A program made the translations under genes and the position numbers. DNA of 64,000 nt from Lagopus muta (taxonomy: Eukaryota; Chordata; Aves; Galliformes; Phasianidae). The notes under the pieces were generated by a model. It was not told the origin of the DNA. It saw only the letters and a program-made list of their open reading frames with translations, and did no database searches. Where the stretch lies: NCBI RefSeq assembly GCF_023343835.1, contig NC_064444.1, positions 17,273,219 to 17,337,218 on the forward strand. The letters are read 5' to 3'. Positions 34,986-47,925 of the stretch are shown piece after piece; the stretch's first letter is position 1; every line of letters begins with the position of its first letter.

Positions 34986-37934
34986 CACAGCTAGGGACTG
35001 AAGCACACAGCAACAGGCCATATGTATGCCACAGAGGAAAACGGTGATGAATGCTTTAATGTAAATGACCAAGAGCAATATTTTAATCATCCCTTTGCTG
35101 ACCAGATCCTCTTTCCATGCAGAACGCAGAGAGGAATGCAAACTGATGACAATCCCCGCGTGCATCAAGCTTTGAATGTGCCAGACTGGCCAGTGGGCAC
35201 AAAATAACTGGGAAGGCAACATTCATGGGCATCTGTGCTGAGCTCTCCTCTGATGCCGTGCCAAAGGGCAGGTCTGCAAGGCCTATTAATCATGGAAAAA
35301 GGGCTGTTCCAATAAGGCACATCTTGATACCTCTGCCTCCCCCTACTCTGCCATCTGTCATCACTAAAAGGACTGCAGACAGACAGACTGACTTCACCAC
35401 TGACACGTGGACTTCATTCCAGAGGAGAAAAGTGTTCCATGAGGTTTATACCACACATTCATGGTAACCTGTAGCTGGTGCAGAGCTGCTACAAAGGGCA
35501 GGGCCTTAAAGAGATTCCCCAGCAATCTGACCTGTCATCAGGAAACCTGAGACACCTTAAGAGGTAAGTGATGCTGGAGAAATACACACTGGGCCACATA
35601 AAGAAAAGACAGGAGTTCCTCAGAGAAGCTGAAATGAGACGTGTGAACAGAGGGGTTGTGTCCCTAGGGCCCTCTGTAAACTTGGAGGCTGGTTCTTCAG
35701 GACAGACTTGGGTGACTGCTCTGCACAGAACCTCTGCAGCATCTTCCAAATGTTACCTGCACCTATTTTCTTTCTTTGTAGCCGGGGCAGACAAGAATTT
35801 ATGCCAACACAGTGAAATAAACCAAAAAATAACATCAGCAAGACTTAGTGAGTACAAAGCACAGCAGAAGGAGATGCACAAACCTTGCTTGGGGACTGGA
35901 GGCAGCTACAGAGCCTGACTGCTGTACCATCTTGCAGTGCAGTTCACTCTGCCAGTGGATGTGCTTTGATGTCTGTTAGCCCATGTCAGCAAAAGCGTAA
36001 TTTTGCCACTAGCAAAGGGAAGGTTGTGCTCTTGCAGTGTTGGAAGTCAAATGCTTCAAGAAGAGCCTGTTGCCCAAGAAACATCTGTGGTGCTGCAGCA
36101 TCGCAGCTGTAGTTCAATTTTACAATGCCTTATAAAGTTGCATAAACACAGATGCTTGGGTGAGACCAATAGTAGAGCTTTGCTTTTCTTCACTCAATCA
36201 CGCTCAAGAATCAAAGCAACTGTTAGTGTTGCAACACATCCTTGTGCTTCCAAATTCTGACAGCTAAAACATTTGCTCAGTAGCCACAGCAACTTGTGCT
36301 ATAGATTTAGGGTGGTGGGGACATAGCATGCGTGGTCCTGGCCTCATGTTTGGGAAGGTGCAGTCACAACATCAGGATAGGAGCAGGGAGCAGAATGGTC
36401 AGCATCCAAGCACCCTCCTGGCAGAGCTTCCATCTGCCCAGAAAAAATCAGGGGAAAAAACATAACCCCCAAACCCACTTACCTGAGGGAAAAAGAAATG
36501 ATGAAGCCCAAGCTGGGAACACGCCAGCTTTTTATCCATGCACCTCCTTTCCCATAACAGTTTCCACTTCTGCAAGGCAGCCAAATGACTTCAAATGTAG
36601 CACCATGGGATCGGTGCTTATGCAGACACTAAAAACACTTTGCCCCATTGAGGACAAACTTCTCAAGGCAGTGATTGTATGTGGTCAGGTCCTCAGTGCG
36701 TGGTTCTTACAGAGCAACACTGGGTGATGCTTATCAGAGACTGCACAGCTTTTGGCAGGGCTGGGGAGGTTTGGCTCAGGGACCATGTTGTGGTTTTGAA
36801 TCAAGTATTTCCACTTGAAATTGAGAGGCAGACAAAGATTGGACCAAATCTCAATGGCAGAAAGTCTGAACTGTGGCAAGAATCCAAAGGAAAGAAAAAA
36901 AAACACAACACCTACCCCACATCAACAGGGAGCAGCAAGAAAAGGACAAAGCGACTCAGAGATCAAACAGAGTCTAAGACAGACAGGCAGAAGCTCTGCA
37001 TGGGAGACTAGGACTTACAACAAACTGTTCCATCCATCACAATGTGCACAAGCACAAAGTAACACTAAATTTTCCTTTTTAACATAATTGACCTTGCATG
37101 ACAATTCGTAGACCAGATCCTCGACTCCTACCATTTGGCAGCCACTAGATATTAACTAAGCTTCAAAACAACATCAAACCACAGCTGATGCTTAATTAAA
37201 TAAATTGACACAACCCACTGACTCATAGAGAGAGAAAAACAAAACCATAAGCCTCTGGATGGCTGCAATATGGCCATACCTAGTCAACAAGAATGTTCTG
37301 TTCCACCTGCCCCAAAGACCTGTTAATGAATCCACTGCACTATGACTTAGCATGCAGCTTACCACAGAACACAATAACCAAGATAAAATCCTACTTCCTT
37401 AAATGAATAAAGATGGCAAGCCTTCCTGACTTACAAGTTTGAAGGATCAGAGAACTGCAATGGATTGAACGCCTTCTGCCAGCATCAAAACATGATCTAG
37501 TCTTCCCTATGCCAGAGAGGGCCAAGGCATACCACAAGCCACTTATACAGCATAATTAAAGCCTGATTACTAAACAGGTTGGTTTATCTACAAAGGCAGG
37601 GCTCAAAAAGCTCTCTGGTACAGTCACTGTGTACTGCACCCACTGTGTTCCCTGACACTGCACTGGGAGGCAGAGGTGGAAGCACATGGGTCAAGTTGTC
37701 CAAAACAACACAGGAGAGATGAAAAAAATGTTAGGAGTTTTGCCATTGATTATGAAGTGGCAGGGGCAAAGAACGAGCTGGATACAGCAGCTTTTATCAC
37801 ATACAGAGGCTTCAAATCTCATCACACCACATTATTCATATTTATATTCATATGCTGACCTACAGCAGATAGGCAGGAGCACCTTCATAAAATACTAAGG
37901 CACCTTCAGAAAAAGTAACAGGCATGGTTAATGC

Positions 37935-38055
37935 ACAGTGATGGGCTAAAGCAGGCTGGATGGGCACTGAGCACCTGATGGAGCTGAGGGTGTCTCTGTT
38001 CATTGCAGGGGGTTGGACAAGATGGCCTTCAAGGATCATCTTCCAATTCAAACCC
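37935..38055 (+). repeat. CR1 fragment
   Basis: 'gatggagctgagggtgtctc' and 'gcagggggttggacaagatg' are CR1 tail sequence. Confidence 0.82.
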
Positions 38056-38629
38056 TACTGTGAGCCCACAACGAAAAGCCATCTTACAGAGACACTGAGG
38101 CAGAGCAGGTGAATGATTCAGCCAAAAACAGTATTAGAGCTCAGCAGGGAATGCAGGCAGGTAGCACTCTGTTACTATTAAATAATTCCCTGAAAAGGTA
38201 TTTAGGGAGATAAGAAAATAACAACAGAAATATGCATACAAACACAAAACTTCATTGAGAGGGACTTCTTCCAGAAGAGCAGGACTTCATGATGGCAAGG
38301 GCTGAAAGAAGCCCTTCTAGATCAGAAACTGAGGTTCCTTAAGTACCTTTCACATCAATTAATGTAAAGTAATAAGGTTTTCAGAGGAGGATTGTATTTG
38401 TTCACACATCTGAGGTTGCAGGGAAATCTAGCTTTGTGCTGATATTATCTTTTATCTGAGAGGCTCATATAATAAGTACAGCCACTATAAAGACCTTTTT
38501 ATCAGTAAAACCATCAGTACTGGTTACAAAGGGCTGATAATGGCTTTAAAATAACTACAGCAAATGAAAGAGCAGTCATTAACATTGCAGGTTACAAATA
38601 ATGTAAGTGGTGTCTGCACTGCTAGCCAA

Positions 38630-38712
38630 CTCACCGCTGCTACAGCAGCTGGGTGTTGGAATGAGGTGGTCTTGGAGGTCGCTTCCAACCCACAGCCATG
38701 CTATGATTCTAC
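38630..38712 (+). repeat. CR1 tail fragment
   Basis: 'ggtcgcttccaacccacagc' then 'catgctatgattctacg'. Confidence 0.75.
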
Positions 38713-39229
38713 GAGCTCAGCTGTTGTTCTGCCTCCTCACCCCCAAACCGAAGACCTCTGTGCCCAAAAATCAACCTAAGTACAAAGATCAGATCAAAAA
38801 GGGAAGGGCAGGAAAGGAAAAAAGTGGAACAGCACCACTGCATAATGCTGACCCAATGGCTGGCAGGGATTTTCATGGCTGAACAGAGGGCCACCCATAC
38901 AAGTAAACATGAACCAAGGCAGGTCTGAAGGGGGAAAAGGGAGTAACTTCCTACAAACCTAATTTTCATGTAAATAGCTATAAAATGAACCGTGAGATTA
39001 AATCTAACCTAAATTCAGAAGGTTATTTAGCCTCACTCTGCGGCTCAGGAGCTGTTTTTGTTATGCTCCTGCTCTGAACACGGCTGATAGGGAGGACGCA
39101 GCCATCACCCTGCAGACACTGGTGCCCACTATCAGCTCTCTGCAGAAGCCTCGTGTTTAAAACATGTCCCACCTAGACAAATTGTATGCAAGATAACCTG
39201 GTCATGGGGCACACCGACTGCACAGAGCA

Positions 39230-39358
39230 CAGGAAGGCTGGGTGAGGCTGGATGTGGGCAGCTGGGCTGCTGGTTGGTGACCTGCACATAGCAGGGGGTT
39301 GAAACGAGATGATCATTGTGGTCCTTTCCAACCCAGGCCATTCCATGATTCTATGAGT
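39230..39358 (+). repeat. CR1 fragment
   Basis: 'gctgctggttggtgacctgc' to 'caggccattccatgattcta'. Same subfamily as the long copy at 17610. Confidence 0.92.
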
Positions 39359-39799
39359 TAAGCAGTGATAGGTCATATCATGATCCTCGACTGCAGATGC
39401 AGCCGTGGTTCATTTAAAATTTGGGCACATGCAATTGTGAGAGGAGACTAAAAAAGCAGCACCATAAATAGCATAAACAGAAAACGAGTGTTTCTCAGAT
39501 GACTTTCCTATGATGAAATTGTATACAGGCTGAACGCACAAAATTGATTCCATATGAAAAATATCCTTACAACAAAAATACTCAAAAAGCTCAAGTTCCT
39601 TTTGTTTTATTGTAAGACGTACAACTTTCTCATCCATTTCTTCAGTGGACTTAAAGAAAAAAACCCTCAAAGCTGTTTTCTAAGTAGCACGTGGTGCAGC
39701 ACAGGAGTAGACTTGGAGAAAGCCAACAGGCTTCAGCCAGTCTCCAGACACCACATCTCCCCTTTTTTATAATGGGGATGGCAGTATTGGAAACACTGC

Positions 39800-39955
39800 T
39801 CCATCCCTGGAGATGCAAGAGGCCAGGTTGGATGAGGCTCTGAGAAGCCTGATCTGGTGTGTGATTTAGTGTTTGGCAATGCTGTCTATAGCAGGGCATT
39901 GGATCTAGATGACCTGTGAGGTCCCTTGCAAGCCAAGCCATTCTATGACTATACT
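39800..39955 (+). repeat. CR1 fragment, diverged
   Basis: 'catccctggagatgcaagag' to 'gcaagccaagccattctatg'. Confidence 0.85.
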
Positions 39956-42900
39956 CCTACCTTCTATTACTTAGCCCTGGGTGGTGTGCATTAACTGTGA
40001 TTCTAGAGAGCATCTTTCAGATCAGGTTAGAAGAAAGAACAGTAGCACAGCTGAAGATGTGAATCAAAGCACAGCACGTGGTGACAACCAGGAAATTCAC
40101 CTCCCAAATACAGCCCAGTTCCAGCACAGGTCTCACTCAGACAAACTGAAGAAGGCTGTAACTTACAAAGACCAAGCCTCTGTGCAATGCACATCTTTTT
40201 GCTTAATATCCAGCACTGTTTTAAGCCAATAGTTTTCACTGGTCTGGATGAGATCCTTCCAAAAAGTCCCCATGTACAAAAGGATTGCTAGCTCCAGAGT
40301 GGAACTGACACACTGACCCACTTTGCTTTCATTTCTTCCATTACACAGCACCAAAACTTGCTACCAACCCTTTAAGATGTTGAAAGTAAATTATTTTTTC
40401 AGGTCAAAGCCTAGTTAAGTTAGCAGCAGCAAAAAGTGATGTTTTTGGAGCAGTTCTCAAGCTGCTTTGCCTTCTCAGCTCCTACAGCCACCAAAGAACT
40501 TGAGGAAAGGCAGAGGCAGATAGAAAGTAAAGAGCTGCAGGCAGGCAGCCAGGCTCACCCCAGCCCCAGTGCCAGCCTGCAGTCACTGGGATGTGCCTTC
40601 TGAAAACCCATCTGCTATGAGCTGGGTAGCTGTGCACCTCTAATTAAAGCTTTCAGCACACATCTTAGGTGAGTGCAGTATTTGTTGCTATCAAAAATAA
40701 TCTCAGACTGCTGTTACCCACGCATTTCTGCAGAATAAAGCTTCGCAGAGGAGTTGTTTCAACATGCACTACCTGCGTGTTCAACTGGGTCACAGACCAG
40801 ATCCGAGTTAATAATAACCTTAAAATCAAGCAGTGCCCCCCACGCTGTATTATTAACCCAATTACACGGTCCAGTTCTCCTGCAGCCCCACAAACTGGTC
40901 TGCTAGCATAAATGAGAGGGTGATGGAGACGGACTGACACAGCCAGCCTAAGGAACACGTACGTAACTGAGTCCTGGGGGTGCTCAGTCTGGGTCTCAGA
41001 TAATTATACTGAGCAAATAAAGTTCTTGAGAAGTCCAATCTGTTCACAACCAGCAAGAGGAAAGGTTTAAATACAGAGCAGCAAGCCCAATTGGGCCATA
41101 CAAAAACCTGCACTGAGCAACTCCAGCAGGACATGGTATAGACAGCATGGCAATTATCAACCCAACAGAGTAATCTGAGAGATTCTCACTGCCATAACAT
41201 GCATGACACTGAGCAAAGCACTGATTTTGTTACAGCTTTGGTTAAATTTCTCCAGTAACCACTGGAGTTTTATCTTAAAACTCTATCAAAATACTCAAAG
41301 GTTTCCATGGTGCTTAGCAAAGAAGAGGACTCAACAAAGTAGAAAAAATAAAGAAAAGAGGTAAGAAAAAGGGAACTATGAGCAGTGATTATGTACAAGC
41401 AAGTACTCAGAACCCTTCCAGGCAATCAGGAGGCTTCCTTCAGCCATTCTGCAGTAATCTGAGTAGTTTGGTGTAAACTCTCCATGAAGAACCACAACGT
41501 TGAGGTAAACTGAGCTTCTCCAGGCTTCTTTACAGCATTAAGCCTTCCTAATGGATAATAACTGAGGGGAGGAACAGATACCAGCTATGAGTAACTTATG
41601 TTAGAGAACAACTCTTCCTGTATTGGAAATGGGGAGGAAGAGGCAAATCTATGGACTGAAGCCAACAGAGTTGGGAAGAGTGCTGCAATCCAGGATGTGC
41701 TACAGAAGTACTACAGAGACAACAAATGCATTTTTATATAAGACTTTAGTAAGACATCATACGAAAATCCTACGTACCACTTTGGTCAGCTATTTTTAAG
41801 GATAGTTCTAGAAAAGCTTTGCAGCAGAACTTGTACCATAAGGTATTTTAAGACATTGCTTGATCAGCTGCATAAATCCTTAAATAAACTTAACAGAAAT
41901 TACTTAGAAAAATCAAGCTGGGTATCCAAAATGCTGGCTTAGCCAAGAGGATTTGAAAGCACACTGAATCACTATTTGTTTGCCATAAAGCAGTCATGTA
42001 TTTAACCCCACGCTTTCAGGCTTTGGCTGGTTGCTCTAGAAGCCAAGAGGCAGGGTCCTTCTCACCCCATGTAACCACCAGGCCTTTCCTGTCCCCTTCC
42101 CCATTTTCTGCTTAAGCCTTAGAGACTGTGAAAGCTTAGCAAGCGTTTTCCGTTGTCTTGTTTGCAGCACGGGTTAAGAGATGCTTCCTAGCCTTGCTCT
42201 GAATTTTAACATTTTCCTTTACTGTAAGGACAAGGACTGCTTGGTGTATCCAGAGTTAATAAAAGATAAAAACAGCTGCTGCAAATCAAGAGAACACGAC
42301 AAATAGGGACAAGGCAAAGAGCCACAGATGCTTCATGTAGAGAAAAACCCACAAAGCGGTGATAGAGGTCTCCAGGCACACACCTACAAAGGTGTAAGGA
42401 ATTAACTGTTCTCCACCTCCACACGTGAGCGAAGAGCAAGGGACTTCTAACCACACAGGATATTTAATGCAGTCATCAGGAAAGGCTCTCCAACACAAGG
42501 ATGGCATTGGAGGAGGTTGCCAGGAAAGTACTGAAAGACTGGTTTAGGCACGCAGCTGTCAGGCAGGACTGATGGCTAACTGAATTAGCTTCTTATCAAA
42601 AGACGTGGTGAGGTCCCATCTGCTATAATTACTCCACTTACCACTGGGATTTGTGCCCTTTTGCATACATCCTTCATTTGTCACAGGAAGCAAGGACCCA
42701 AAGCGAAAGCTAATTAAAAAAAACCCACAGGTTCTCTAGACACATTGAAAAGCTCACATGGGATGACAACCCCAAGGAAAAAAATGCCAAGAAGGAACCT
42801 CTGGAGCTCTCTAGCCAAACTTCCTGCTGATAGCAGGCACAATTGTCAAGTTAGACCATTACAGCACTGTCCTGATGAGGTTTGAAAATCTCCACGGTGG

Positions 42901-43784
42901 AGCCTCTATGGTAATCTGTACCCAACTCTGACAAGGAACAGTACCTTCTTTGTTTCCCACAAGTTTCCTTTCCTGCAGCTGGTGCCCATTGCCTCCCTTC
43001 CTTCCCAAGAACAGCCTAGGGCTGCGTTATCTTCAGGGTCCTTACAGGGAGTGAAAGGCTGCTACTGGATCCCTTCTCAAGCTCAAAAAGACCAGTTCCA
43101 ACTTCTCACCAGTTCCTACAGCACAACTTCTGCCCAGCCTCTCCCCTCTGAAGAGGGCACACCCGTATGAAAAACCTTTGCCAGTTGCCCTGGGGAAGAA
43201 GCCGACACTTCTTTCATCTCATAGGAAGGAACAGAAAGACAACAGGCTCCTCCAATGCTTCATTCCCCTGCTTCATTTTCTCTGTTAACACGCGAGACGA
43301 TCTGAGAAGAAATAAAAAGTCCTGCCTACAAACATCAAGAGAAACCTATTGGCAAGGGAGGAATGCAAAGCAAACGATCTCCAAATGAAATCCAGATGGA
43401 CAGCGTCAGGTTGGTGGCTTATGGAGGTGAAGTGATGGAGAGGGCATTTATTTTGCTGAACAATGGCACAGCACAGCTGGACAAACTGCTTCGGTTGTTG
43501 CTGATCTGGCTTAAGGCATTACAATCCCAGAAACCAAATCTAGTACAAAGCAAGCCTCTGCACTCCAAATTGTGCTGTTTTGACTGCACACCAACTCAAG
43601 TCTATTAAACACCCTCGAATTTGAAAGCCTGTTCTTCTAACAGGGAGTCTGAATCAAACAAGTAGTGAATAAGCCAAGCAGCATCTTTCAATTATACAAG
43701 TATGGTAAAAAAATAATCAAAAGGTTTCATAAAACAAAGCAGTGGTGAGCAGCACCGCAATCAACAAGTGCAATAGTGCACAGC

Positions 43785-43955
43785 AAGGCAAGGCAATTAC
43801 TGAGCAGAGCTGTGAAGCAGCTGCCCAGGAAGAGTCCCCATCCCTGGAGGTTCCCAGAGCCCTGGGGATGTGGGTGATGGACATGGTGGGATGGGTTGGG
43901 GTTGGGTTTCAGGATTTGAGGGGTCTTTTCCACCCATAATGATTCTGTAATCCAT
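43785..43955 (+). repeat. CR1 fragment
   Basis: 'ccatccctggaggttcccag' to 'cttttccacccataatgatt'. Confidence 0.9.
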
Positions 43956-45869
43956 AATGAATTCTGAAGGAGCCAGCCTGCAAGAAGCCCAACCTAGTAG
44001 AAAAGTGGAGTCCTGCCATGCCTGGCAGCAGCACTGATGGGGCAAAGGATGTGCCAAGTGCCAGAGGGCTTGTTCAAGGGGAAGGAGGACTGTGCAGCTG
44101 GGGGTATGGAGGAGACAGTACTGGGCTGCCCTGCTTTGATGACAGTGAGCTAGATCAGTGCAGCTCCAACGTGAAATTGCATCCTCAGATACCAAAGTGC
44201 TGAGCACAAATGAAAAAAGCCACATTTCCAACCTGAAGACTGAATTTCAAAGCAGAGCTTACAGACACCTTGGAGGGGAGCAGGGAGAGAGGATGGACAC
44301 CTTTTAAAAGCAGCCTGTTTCCAATGATGGGTAGCTGAAGGGAGTGTTTGCCTCGCCCCGGCCACACTTCCAACTCTCAGCCCAATGCTACCCCCATTAG
44401 CACCCAGTTGGGCTGAAAACAAAATAAACTTGGCATAATGCACAAGTGTCCTGAGTTGGAACCTGATATGGCCTAAGTGTTTGTTTTCAGGAAGGGGAGT
44501 TTTGAGCCAGAAGCCAGGACCAATTTCCATACCAGGTTCTGGGCTCCTGAACCATGTAATAGTCATGTCCTGCTTAGAGAAAGTTAATCTGTTAAAGCAG
44601 AAGTGAATTAAGAAAGTCTAAGGAGACAAACCTGGCAGGGTTTTTGGTCACAAAAAGTTAAAATTACGCTTTGACACGAAGCCAAGCCAAGACTCCAAAC
44701 CTATCAGTTCTTTATGAGCTCCTTCTTACTCTGTGCTGTAAAGAACCTGACAACAGCTAAGCATCACACATTTCTAACTTCAGTTATTTGAGCAATATAC
44801 TGTAAAAATGAAATAAGGCTCATTCTCCCATAGCCAGGAAGACAATTACTGAGCTGCAGAACCACGCATTCATTCCATTTCATACAGATGGTAGGAGACT
44901 GATCTAACTTGCAGGATCCCTCCCGGCAACCTAATCTTCAAGTGTTAAAACAAACAACAGGTTTGGAGGATCGAATTTGTACATTTCACTGCTAAATAAG
45001 CACTATCTGAAGTCTCAAGTTCCCTTCACGTTTCTTTTTTTTTTTCCTCCTACTCAAACAAAAGAATTCTGTATTCCATATTCATCACATATGCTCTAGA
45101 AATAATAGTAGTTCACAGGCACTTTGAGTTAAACAAGCCACAAAAAACCTGCTCTTGTGGCTCTTAGACTTTAAGGTTGTTATCAGCAGTGCTTTGGTCA
45201 ATTTTGAGTCCTTGAAGGGAAACAAATCAAAACAGATGTTGGCAGAGCTGTTCAAGAAGTTCAGTTTCAGGACAACACACCATGGCACCCAGGATGCATC
45301 TCCTCAGGTTAGTCTCTAAGGGTTTGATATTAACTGTTATAATCCTAGGAAAAAGAGAGCCAGAGCCCAATGAGCAACCTACAGGCCACACACGAGACAC
45401 CACCATCCATCCTTCCAAGGTGCAAGCTAGGAGCCACATCTTGAACAGAACTTGTATCCTTCAAAGCCAAATAACTCCTCTCTCAAGCAGCCAATCATCT
45501 CAACACTGGGACGAGAAAACTAATGCTTCATCCTATACATGCACACAGCTTACTTGGCTGGGAGGACTGAGGAGGAGACAGACAGGAGCCTGAAAACTGA
45601 GAAATCTATACTTGTTGATGCAGGATCATCTTGATCATCTTCCCTACTTATTTGCAACCAAGCGTCACTTGAGGAAACTGGAAGTGTCCTGACTTCCTCC
45701 TTCCCTGGTCAAGTTCTGAAGGAATAAAGACTCGTGACTCTATTCTCCCTCCAATGGCATATACTGAGCATCTGATACAAACTATTAGCAAATACAGTTT
45801 GCAGTAAGACACAAATTCTTCAAAGCAGCATGGGATTCACTGAAACTGTTCTCCCAAAAATTGGGTTAT

Positions 45870-46020
45870 CATAAAAGCATGGAATAACTTAAGGAAAGGG
45901 ACCCTCAGAAGTCACCTGGTTCAATTCCTGCTCAAAGCAGGTCTAACTCAATCGGGTTGGATGAGACCACGTCCATCTGAGGCCTAAATATCTCCAAGGC
46001 TGAAGGCTAAACAACCTCTG
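45870..46020 (-). repeat. CR1 fragment, diverged
   Basis: 'aaagggaccctcagaagtca' and 'caggtctaactcaatcgggt' resemble the complement of an older CR1 tail region. Confidence 0.65.
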
Positions 46021-46850
46021 TGCACAGGTCAGAAATTACCAGAGAGAAGAAACAAAGGATGGTTGTGGCCATTGCAGACCAGCAGCAATTTAGGCTCGTC
46101 TCTGGCAGTGGCCAAAAGCAGACTCTCAAGATAGACAAAGCAGTCATTTCATTACCCACTACAGCAGCAGATTTACAATTGAAACAGCATGCACCAGAAA
46201 ACTGGCTACTCTCTGAAACCACCCAAGGATCCCATCACCTTTGTGCCCTTTCCCTCACCTGCAGTCTCCGTAGAAACTCAGCTTACAGAAACATTTCAGA
46301 GATCTGTAACAGAGCTGCAAAATCACCTATTCTGCTAACAGAACAGCCAGGCGTTTTGCTCCAATGCTACAACAACACTGGGAACCATCTGCCATTCATT
46401 CTGGCACCTGAAGAACATTCACTTTCTAACAAACATAGAAAGCTCTCAGTTTCAAACCCAACTGAAAGAATTCCTACCACGGAAGTTACGGCATTGATCC
46501 CAACGTAGAAATAAACAGCATGCAATTTATTACCTGAAAATGATAAACTAATATTGTAATTTTTTTTTTTTAAATTTAACTAACCTGGAGGCTAAACTAA
46601 AAATATTAAGAAAAAAAAAGAAGCAACAATGTTATCTGGTCATAGCACTCTGTCATGTATTTCAAGCCTTTTGGTTGGAGGATGGAAAGAAGACAGGAGT
46701 GACTATGACAAGAAACTCCCAGATATAAGACACTCAATCACAGCATTTTATTAACAGAAACACACATTCATCAATTCATACATATGAATGATTTTAAATG
46801 AACATTTAACACAGACTGTAAGCTAAAAAAACACCTTGATAGCGACTTAC

Positions 46851-46903
46851 CAGGAAGCCTGTTCATGTTGACGCCTTGAGCAGAAAGTCCTATTCCCATA
46901 TAC
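46851..46903 (-). CDS. RANBP10: RANBP10 exon (SPRY domain), most 5' exon in window
   Basis: Between 'attctttttttggaag' and GTAAGT. It encodes 'YMGIGLSAQGVNMNRLP' plus a leading G that completes a Gly codon and a trailing G. This is the SPRY strand with the conserved 'GIGLS'. It is 53 nt. The preceding exons, expected to encode residues like those around the N-terminal SPRY start, were not found in the remaining 17 kb. Confidence 0.94.
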
Positions 46904-47189
46904 CTTCCAAAAAAAGAATAAAAAGTACAGCATCAGTCAAGCTCAGAAAGGCCAAGACACAAGATTTCCCACAGCCTGGGGGAGAAACAACGTAAGCAAA
47001 TAAATTAAGGTAAGATTGTTGACTGTTGATTGTTATTCCCCCCAAGAAAGCCATTTTCTACCCATCCAACCCAAACCACATCTTTCATTTCATTGTCCAG
47101 TTACCCGGTACTCTCAGATCAGTCCACAGCTCTTGTGAATGAGCCTTTGTTTTTATGACTATTGTTAGTTTCATACCATCAGCAAAAAT

Positions 47190-47500
47190 CATCATCTCAT
47201 TATTAATTTCACTTCCAGGTTATTCATTAAGGTAGTAAACACCACAGGCTTAGTGCACATCTCTGCAGAGCATCCTCAGCCATGGGGATGAGAGGAAGCA
47301 GAGGCCATTCACTCCTCTGCCCCATTTCCTACCTGTTAACTAATCTAACCATCCAGACACACAGCATTATCCCCTATTTCCATTACCTTCCTTACAGATT
47401 CTCGGGGTTGAACCTGGTCAAACAGCGTTTGCAAATGCAATCAGACAAATCTTAACCTACCTGTGCATTCAACAGGATTGTGAGGCACAGCCATTCTCCA
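47190..47500 (-). repeat. possible old CR1 internal fragment
   Basis: 'tattcattaaggtagtaaac' and 'ctgttaactaatctaaccat' resemble the complement of internal CR1 sequence. The similarity is weak. Confidence 0.4.
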
Positions 47501-47864
47501 AGGCTCCTTCCCCAGTAGGTAATATTTATGCACGTACCCATTTTGTTTCTTCTATTTCTGTTAATTTGCACGATCTGTGATTCTCTTAATATGCCCTGGA
47601 GCCACAGAAACAGCTGCCCTGCTCAGCTTATCTTTAACGAGCTTCACGTTTTTAGGTTACTGAGTCTGAAATTAACAGCTGACTGCATGGCTCCTTGTTC
47701 ACATAAAGTAATAAATCTAAATAGGTTACAGCCAGTGTCCTACTCTTCTTTCGTAGCACCAGCTTTCTTTCTTGCACTGGTTTACCTGCTCCATAAAATA
47801 TTAACCATGTCTAAAAATACTAGTCCTGATTTGTGCCCCAAAGTGACCTCAGCGGTCACAGGCA

Positions 47865-47925
47865 CAGGTTGATGGTTGGACTACGTGATTTTATTGGTCT
47901 TTCCAACCTTAGTGGTTCTATGATT
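47865..47925 (+). repeat. CR1 tail fragment
   Basis: 'gatggttggactacgtgatt' to 'aaccttagtggttctatgat'. Confidence 0.8.
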
